Of a stretch of DNA of 64,000 nucleotides, positions 60,319 through 64,000 are shown piece after piece. Where the stretch lies: NCBI RefSeq assembly GCF_002836595.1, contig NZ_PJBB01000003.1, forward strand, positions 3,688,501-3,752,500, written 5' to 3'. This DNA is from Tenacibaculum sp. Bg11-29 (GTDB lineage: Bacteria > Bacteroidota > Bacteroidia > Flavobacteriales > Flavobacteriaceae). The position numbers were made by a program, and so were the translations under genes. Numbering within the stretch: position 1 is the first letter of the stretch; the number at the start of each line of letters is the position of its first letter. The notes beneath the pieces were generated by a model. That model saw only the letters and a program-made list of their open reading frames with translations. It did no database searches and had not been told where the DNA came from.

Positions 60319-61770
60319 ATGCCACGTAGAGAACGAAATAAATTTGTAAAGAAGAATCAAGTTTTAGAATTAAAAATTGAGGATTACGCTTTTGGAGGAA
60401 AAGGAATAGCAAGAATAAAATCTGAAGAAGGTAGCTTTGTTGTTTTTGTTCCTAATACACTACCAGGCCAATTGGTAAAAGCACAAATTAGCAAATCAAG
60501 TAAGAAATATGCTGAAGCTAAATTAATTGATGTTTTAGAACCATCTGAAGATGAAGTTGAAGTTCCATTTCAAGACATTCCTGGAGCTCCTTACATTCAG
60601 TTACCAATTGAACTACAACATAAATACAAAAAAGAAAGTACACTCTCTTTATTCAAAAGAATAGGGAAAGTTGAAAATATTGATGATTTATTTGATGAAT
60701 TTATAACTTCTCCCAACGTATTTCACTACAGAAATAAAATGGAATACGGTTTTTCTGCGATTGGTTATGATAGAGAGAACAAAACAGATGCCGATTTTTT
60801 TACCTTAGGGTTTAAACGTCGTGGAACTTGGTGGATGGGTGATAACCTAAATAAAGATTCTGGTTTATTTGACACACAAGTTGAAGATAACCTAAAGGTA
60901 ATACGTGAATATTGTGAAAAAACTGGTTTAGCACCTTGGCATGGCCCTAGAAAAGAAGGTTTTTTTAGATATTTTGTAGTTCGTAAATCTTATAAAACAA
61001 ATGAGTTATTATTTAATTTAGTAACGACATCGTATGATTTGCCGAATTTTGATATGCAAGCTTTTGCTAAATTATTAAAAGATCTTTTTGGAGAACGCTT
61101 AGCTGGTTTACTTCATACCATAAACGACGAAATTGGAGACAGAACCATAGCAACCTCAGGAAGTATTGAACTTGTTACTGGAAAAGATAAAATTGTAGAA
61201 GAACTATTAGGCTTAAACTTTGAAATAAGCATGAAAAGCTTTTTTCAAACAAACCCTAAATCTGCCGAAAAACTATACACAAAAGTTGTTGATTATGCTT
61301 TAGAAAACAAAGAAGCTGTTGACAATACTGTTGTTATGGATTTATTCTGTGGAACAGGGACTATAGGACAAATTTTAGCTTCACGAAGCGACAATGCTAA
61401 AATAGTTGGAGTAGATATTGTAGCTTCTGCTATTGAAGATGCTAAAGAAAATGCTAAACGAAACAATATTGAAGGCTTGCAGTTTTATGCCGCTGATGTT
61501 GGTAAGTTTTTATTAGAACACCCACAATATCAGAATAAAATAAAAACAATTATTTTAGACCCTGCTCGTGCTGGTATTGCCCCAAAAACATTACGCAAAA
61601 TCATCCGATTGAATGCTGATAGAATGGTTTACGTATCTTGTAACCCAGCAACACAAGCCCGTGATACCGAAGAGTTAATTAACAGTGGTTATAAATTAAA
61701 AAAGATTAGTTTAGTAGACCAGTTTCCGCATACAGCACATATAGAAACTGTTGTTTTATTTGAAAAATAA
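60319..61770 (+). CDS. rlmD: RlmD-type 23S rRNA (uracil-5-)-methyltransferase, without iron-sulphur cysteines
   Basis: The 483-residue protein has an N-terminal TRAM domain (about 9-70) and a TrmA/RlmC/RlmD catalytic domain. Motifs are FQTNPKSAEKLYTKV, VMDLFCGTGTIGQ (SAM-binding), IILDPARAGI and YVSCNPATQARD with the catalytic Cys. The four cysteines that bind the [4Fe-4S] cluster in E. coli RlmD (C-x5-C-x2-C and a distal one) are absent here: that segment reads DIPGAPYIQLPIELQHKYKK. It should methylate a uridine in 23S rRNA. It heads a unit with DUF6452 and DUF6048 genes. Confidence 0.88.
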   Translation: MPRRERNKFVKKNQVLELKIEDYAFGGKGIARIKSEEGSFVVFVPNTLPGQLVKAQISKSSKKYAEAKLIDVLEPSEDEVEVPFQDIPGAPYIQLPIELQHKYKKESTLSLFKRIGKVENIDDLFDEFITSPNVFHYRNKMEYGFSAIGYDRENKTDADFFTLGFKRRGTWWMGDNLNKDSGLFDTQVEDNLKVIREYCEKTGLAPWHGPRKEGFFRYFVVRKSYKTNELLFNLVTTSYDLPNFDMQAFAKLLKDLFGERLAGLLHTINDEIGDRTIATSGSIELVTGKDKIVEELLGLNFEISMKSFFQTNPKSAEKLYTKVVDYALENKEAVDNTVVMDLFCGTGTIGQILASRSDNAKIVGVDIVASAIEDAKENAKRNNIEGLQFYAADVGKFLLEHPQYQNKIKTIILDPARAGIAPKTLRKIIRLNADRMVYVSCNPATQARDTEELINSGYKLKKISLVDQFPHTAHIETVVLFEK

Positions 61771-61776
61771 GCTTTA

Positions 61777-62256
61777 ATGAAAAAAAATATCCTTTTATTA
61801 TTTATTTGTTTTGTAGGATTATCCTCTTGTGAGAAAGACGATTTCTGTGTTCAAAATCCTGTTACACCAAGATTAATCTTAAGTTTTTATGATAAAGATG
61901 ATACCTCTTTAAAAAAGAAAGCACAGCGTTTTTCTATGATTGCACAAGGTAAAACAGATAGTCTTTTTAAAAGTATAACTACAGATAGTATTGCAATACC
62001 TTTAAATTCGTTAGCAAATGAGACTATTTACACTTTAAAAATGAATGATGTAGATAACATAGCTGTAAACAATAAAATAGCAACCTTAACCATAAAACAC
62101 AACTCTGAAGACGACTATGTTTCTCGTTCTTGTGGTTATAGAATAGTCTTTAAAGATATTAATTTAACACATACTAGTTGGATTGATAATTTATCTACTT
62201 CAACAATTACAAATATTAACGATCAAACAAAAGCGCATGTACAAGTATATTATTAG
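61777..62256 (+). CDS. DUF6452 lipoprotein
   Basis: The 159-residue protein has a lipobox ending LSSC (Cys 18). It is followed by EKDDFCVQNPVTPRLILSF and a beta-rich mature part, typical of DUF6452 proteins, which in flavobacteria always follow the RlmD-like gene and precede DUF6048. The role is unknown. Confidence 0.85.
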   Translation: MKKNILLLFICFVGLSSCEKDDFCVQNPVTPRLILSFYDKDDTSLKKKAQRFSMIAQGKTDSLFKSITTDSIAIPLNSLANETIYTLKMNDVDNIAVNNKIATLTIKHNSEDDYVSRSCGYRIVFKDINLTHTSWIDNLSTSTITNINDQTKAHVQVYY

Positions 62257-62953
62257 TATCTGTTTGCTATTTGTTGGTGCAAATGGTTTTTCTCAGAAAC
62301 AAAAACTATCAAAAACTAAAAAAGACACCATAACCTACAAAACAGGTTACGGTTTACGTTTAGGTGTAGATATTAGCAGACCTGTCTTATCAATTGTAGA
62401 CAAGAGTTATAGTGGATTAGAATTGGTTGCTGATTATCGTATTTCTAAAAAATGGTATATCGCTACAGAATTAGGGTACGAAGAAGAAAAAACTTTTGAA
62501 GATTTTACAACCTCAACATCAAAAGGAAGCTTTATTAGATTAGGAGCTAACTTTAACGCCTATAAAAATTGGTTAGACATGAATAACGAAATTTATGTAG
62601 GTATGCGCTATGGGTTTGCCATTTTTGATCATACTTTAAATAGTTACACCCCTAATGTTACTTCTGGAGTAGAAGAAACACTACCATACTTTCCTACTAA
62701 CACAATAACAACTCCTTTAACTGAAACAGGATTAACAGCTCATTGGACTGAAATTCAATTAGGTATAAAAGTAGAAGTTTTAAAAAACCTCTTTTTAAGT
62801 GGTGGATTTTCTTATAAAATAATGTTAAGTTTAGATGATCAAAAGAACTTTAAAACACTATATGCCCCTGGTTTCAATCGTATTTTTGAAAGTAATACTG
62901 GTTTTGGTTTTAATTATACAATATCTTATCTAATCCCTTTTGTTAATAAGTAA
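62237..62953 (+). CDS. DUF6048 outer-membrane-type protein
   Basis: Start set at the ATG at 62237, which gives a clean signal peptide (YIISICLLFVGANGFSQ). The longer frame overlaps the previous gene more. The 238-residue mature chain looks like a small beta-barrel: repeated aromatic-ending strands (YGLRLGVDISRP, WYIATELGYEEEKTF, EIYVGMRYGFAIF, LFLSGGFSYKIML). It overlaps the DUF6452 gene by 20 nt, so the two are translationally linked. Confidence 0.85.
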   Translation: MYKYIISICLLFVGANGFSQKQKLSKTKKDTITYKTGYGLRLGVDISRPVLSIVDKSYSGLELVADYRISKKWYIATELGYEEEKTFEDFTTSTSKGSFIRLGANFNAYKNWLDMNNEIYVGMRYGFAIFDHTLNSYTPNVTSGVEETLPYFPTNTITTPLTETGLTAHWTEIQLGIKVEVLKNLFLSGGFSYKIMLSLDDQKNFKTLYAPGFNRIFESNTGFGFNYTISYLIPFVNK

Positions 62954-63013
62954 TTTTAAAGCCTATCGTTGATTTCACTAACTTTACACTTTAAATAATT
63001 AAACTTATTAACA

Positions 63014-63961
63014 ATGAATAAAATTCCAAGCGTAAATTTAGCAGACTTTTTATCAGACGATAAAACCAGAAAACAAAAATTCATCAATGAAATTGGTGAC
63101 GCTTATGAGAATATAGGATTCGTAGCTTTAAAAGGTCATTTTTTAGACGATAAACTAGTTGATAATTTATATACTGAAATTAAAAACTTTTTTGACTTAC
63201 CTACTAACATAAAAGAGAAATATGAAATTCCTGGTATTGGTGGTCAAAGAGGCTATGTTTCTTTTGGTAAAGAAAGTGCTAAAGGGAAAAAAGAAGGTGA
63301 TTTAAAAGAATTTTGGCATTTTGGTCAGTATGTAGATGCTGCCTCTAAATACGCAAGTGAATATCCAGACAATGTAAATGTTGAAGAACTTGCTAAGTTT
63401 AACGAAGTTGGTAAACAAACCTACCAAATGCTAGAGAAGACAGCTAAATACGTTTTACGTTCTTTAGCATTACACCTAGACTTGGAAGAAGTTTATTTTG
63501 ATAACTATATTAAAGACGGAAATAGTATATTACGTCCAATACACTACCCTCCTATAAAAACAGAACCAAAAGGAGCTGAAAGAGCAGCTGCCCATGGAGA
63601 CATTAATTTAATTACCTTATTAATGGGAGCTCAAGGAAAAGGATTACAAGTTCAAAATCATAAAGGAGATTGGATTGATGCTATTGCGCAACCTGATGAA
63701 TTAATGATTAATGTTGGAGATATGCTATCACGCCATAGTAACAATAAATTAAAATCAACCATACATAGAGTAACAAATCCTCCAAAAGAATCTTGGGGAA
63801 CATCTCGTTATTCTATTCCCTTTTTTATGCACCCTGTTTCTGATATGAAGTTGGATGTTTTAGAGAACTGTATTAACGAAAACAATCCTAAACAATTTGA
63901 AGATATTACAGCAGGTGAATTTTTAGATGAACGCTTACGTGAGTTAGGATTGAAAAAATAA
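63014..63961 (+). CDS. 2OG-Fe(II) dioxygenase (isopenicillin N synthase-like)
   Basis: The 315-residue protein has the IPNS-like fold. The iron triad is H194, D196 in AAHGDINL and H251 in STIHRV, and the 2-oxoglutarate R265-x-S267 lies in SRYS. VGDMLSRHSNNKLKST and an N-terminal conserved block (FVALKGHFLDDKLVD, FFDLPTNIKEKYEIP) agree. It should oxidise a small substrate with O2 and 2-oxoglutarate. The SUI1-like gene starts 4 nt downstream. Confidence 0.88.
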   Translation: MNKIPSVNLADFLSDDKTRKQKFINEIGDAYENIGFVALKGHFLDDKLVDNLYTEIKNFFDLPTNIKEKYEIPGIGGQRGYVSFGKESAKGKKEGDLKEFWHFGQYVDAASKYASEYPDNVNVEELAKFNEVGKQTYQMLEKTAKYVLRSLALHLDLEEVYFDNYIKDGNSILRPIHYPPIKTEPKGAERAAAHGDINLITLLMGAQGKGLQVQNHKGDWIDAIAQPDELMINVGDMLSRHSNNKLKSTIHRVTNPPKESWGTSRYSIPFFMHPVSDMKLDVLENCINENNPKQFEDITAGEFLDERLRELGLKK

Positions 63962-63965
63962 TATT

Positions 63966-64000
63966 ATGGACTTAAAAGACCAATTAAAAAACTTATTTCC
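63966..64000 (+). CDS. N-terminus of a SUI1-like translation factor gene (partial)
   Basis: The final 35 nt code MDLKDQLKNLFP, matching the start of the flavobacterial translation initiation factor SUI1/YciH-like protein as I remember it. The gene runs off the window end, so nothing more can be said. Confidence 0.5.
   Translation, partial: MDLKDQLKNLF

Noticed and set aside
1..64000. tRNA, rRNA or CRISPR elements
   Set aside because: No cloverleaf-like G-T-T-C-R-A segment, no ribosomal RNA motif and no regularly spaced direct repeats were found on reading both strands.

Overview
The window is strongly AT-rich and looks like chromosomal DNA of a marine-type Flavobacteriaceae bacterium (Bacteroidota). 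The evidence is: flavobacterial family content (DUF6452 and DUF6048 genes beside an RlmD-like methyltransferase, a CCC-motif membrane protein, a lipocalin plus OmpA lipoprotein pair, the RDD/SpoIIM/DUF4129/DUF4350/MoxR/DUF58 block), TAnnTTTG-type promoter boxes, and many small Cys-anchored lipoproteins. A Tenacibaculum-like genus is plausible but not proven. No rRNA, tRNA, CRISPR array or intact insertion sequence was seen.

Layout. (1) 1-12.5 kb, minus strand: an accessory block of four transcription units plus a two-component system. The units carry a secreted nuclease, a von Willebrand A-like lipoprotein, a four-helix membrane coiled-coil protein, a TerB-like protein, an SPFH/NfeD pair, an orphan type I restriction N-terminal-domain protein, a 56-residue protein and a coiled-coil pair. 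Each unit starts with the same module: a 20-bp dyad (core ACGGAAATCCGT), exactly 19 bp, then a TAnTTTTG box. The adjacent TPR histidine kinase and LuxR-type response regulator are the obvious candidate controllers. I consider this the most interesting part of the window. (2) 12.9-21 kb: a methyltransferase, a GlcG/HbpS-like protein with an AraC regulator, a cysteine-synthase-like enzyme, an S9 oligopeptidase, then plus-strand YbaB, DUF2752, CCC-motif and secreted protein genes. (3) 21-30.6 kb: the RDD-SpoIIM-DUF4129-DUF4350-MoxR-DUF58 gene block, interrupted by four unrelated genes.

(4) 30.6-51 kb, almost entirely minus strand: an accessory region of single genes and short operons. It includes lipoproteins, 2OG-Fe oxygenase, MscS-like, aquaporin, VOC, MOSC, NUDIX, a PLP decarboxylase, a WG-repeat protein, AraC regulators and a Gfo/Idh/MocA oxidoreductase. 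It is littered with decay: a regulator cut by a stop codon downstream of six TGTACA palindromes, a lipoprotein pseudogene with three lesions, a frameshifted 90-residue gene, and a TPR lipoprotein frameshifted at an 11-A tract. Two GlcG/HbpS-like genes 27 kb apart share the same direct-repeat operator. (5) 51-64 kb: a 991-residue UPF1-like helicase, two secreted proteins (one with a haem-binding CXXCH), ornithine aminotransferase, the lipocalin/OmpA pair, RlmD-like methyltransferase with DUF6452/DUF6048, a 2OG-Fe dioxygenase, and the first codons of a SUI1-like gene running off the end.

All calls come from reading the sequence. No database search or structure prediction was run, and family names rest on recognised motifs.
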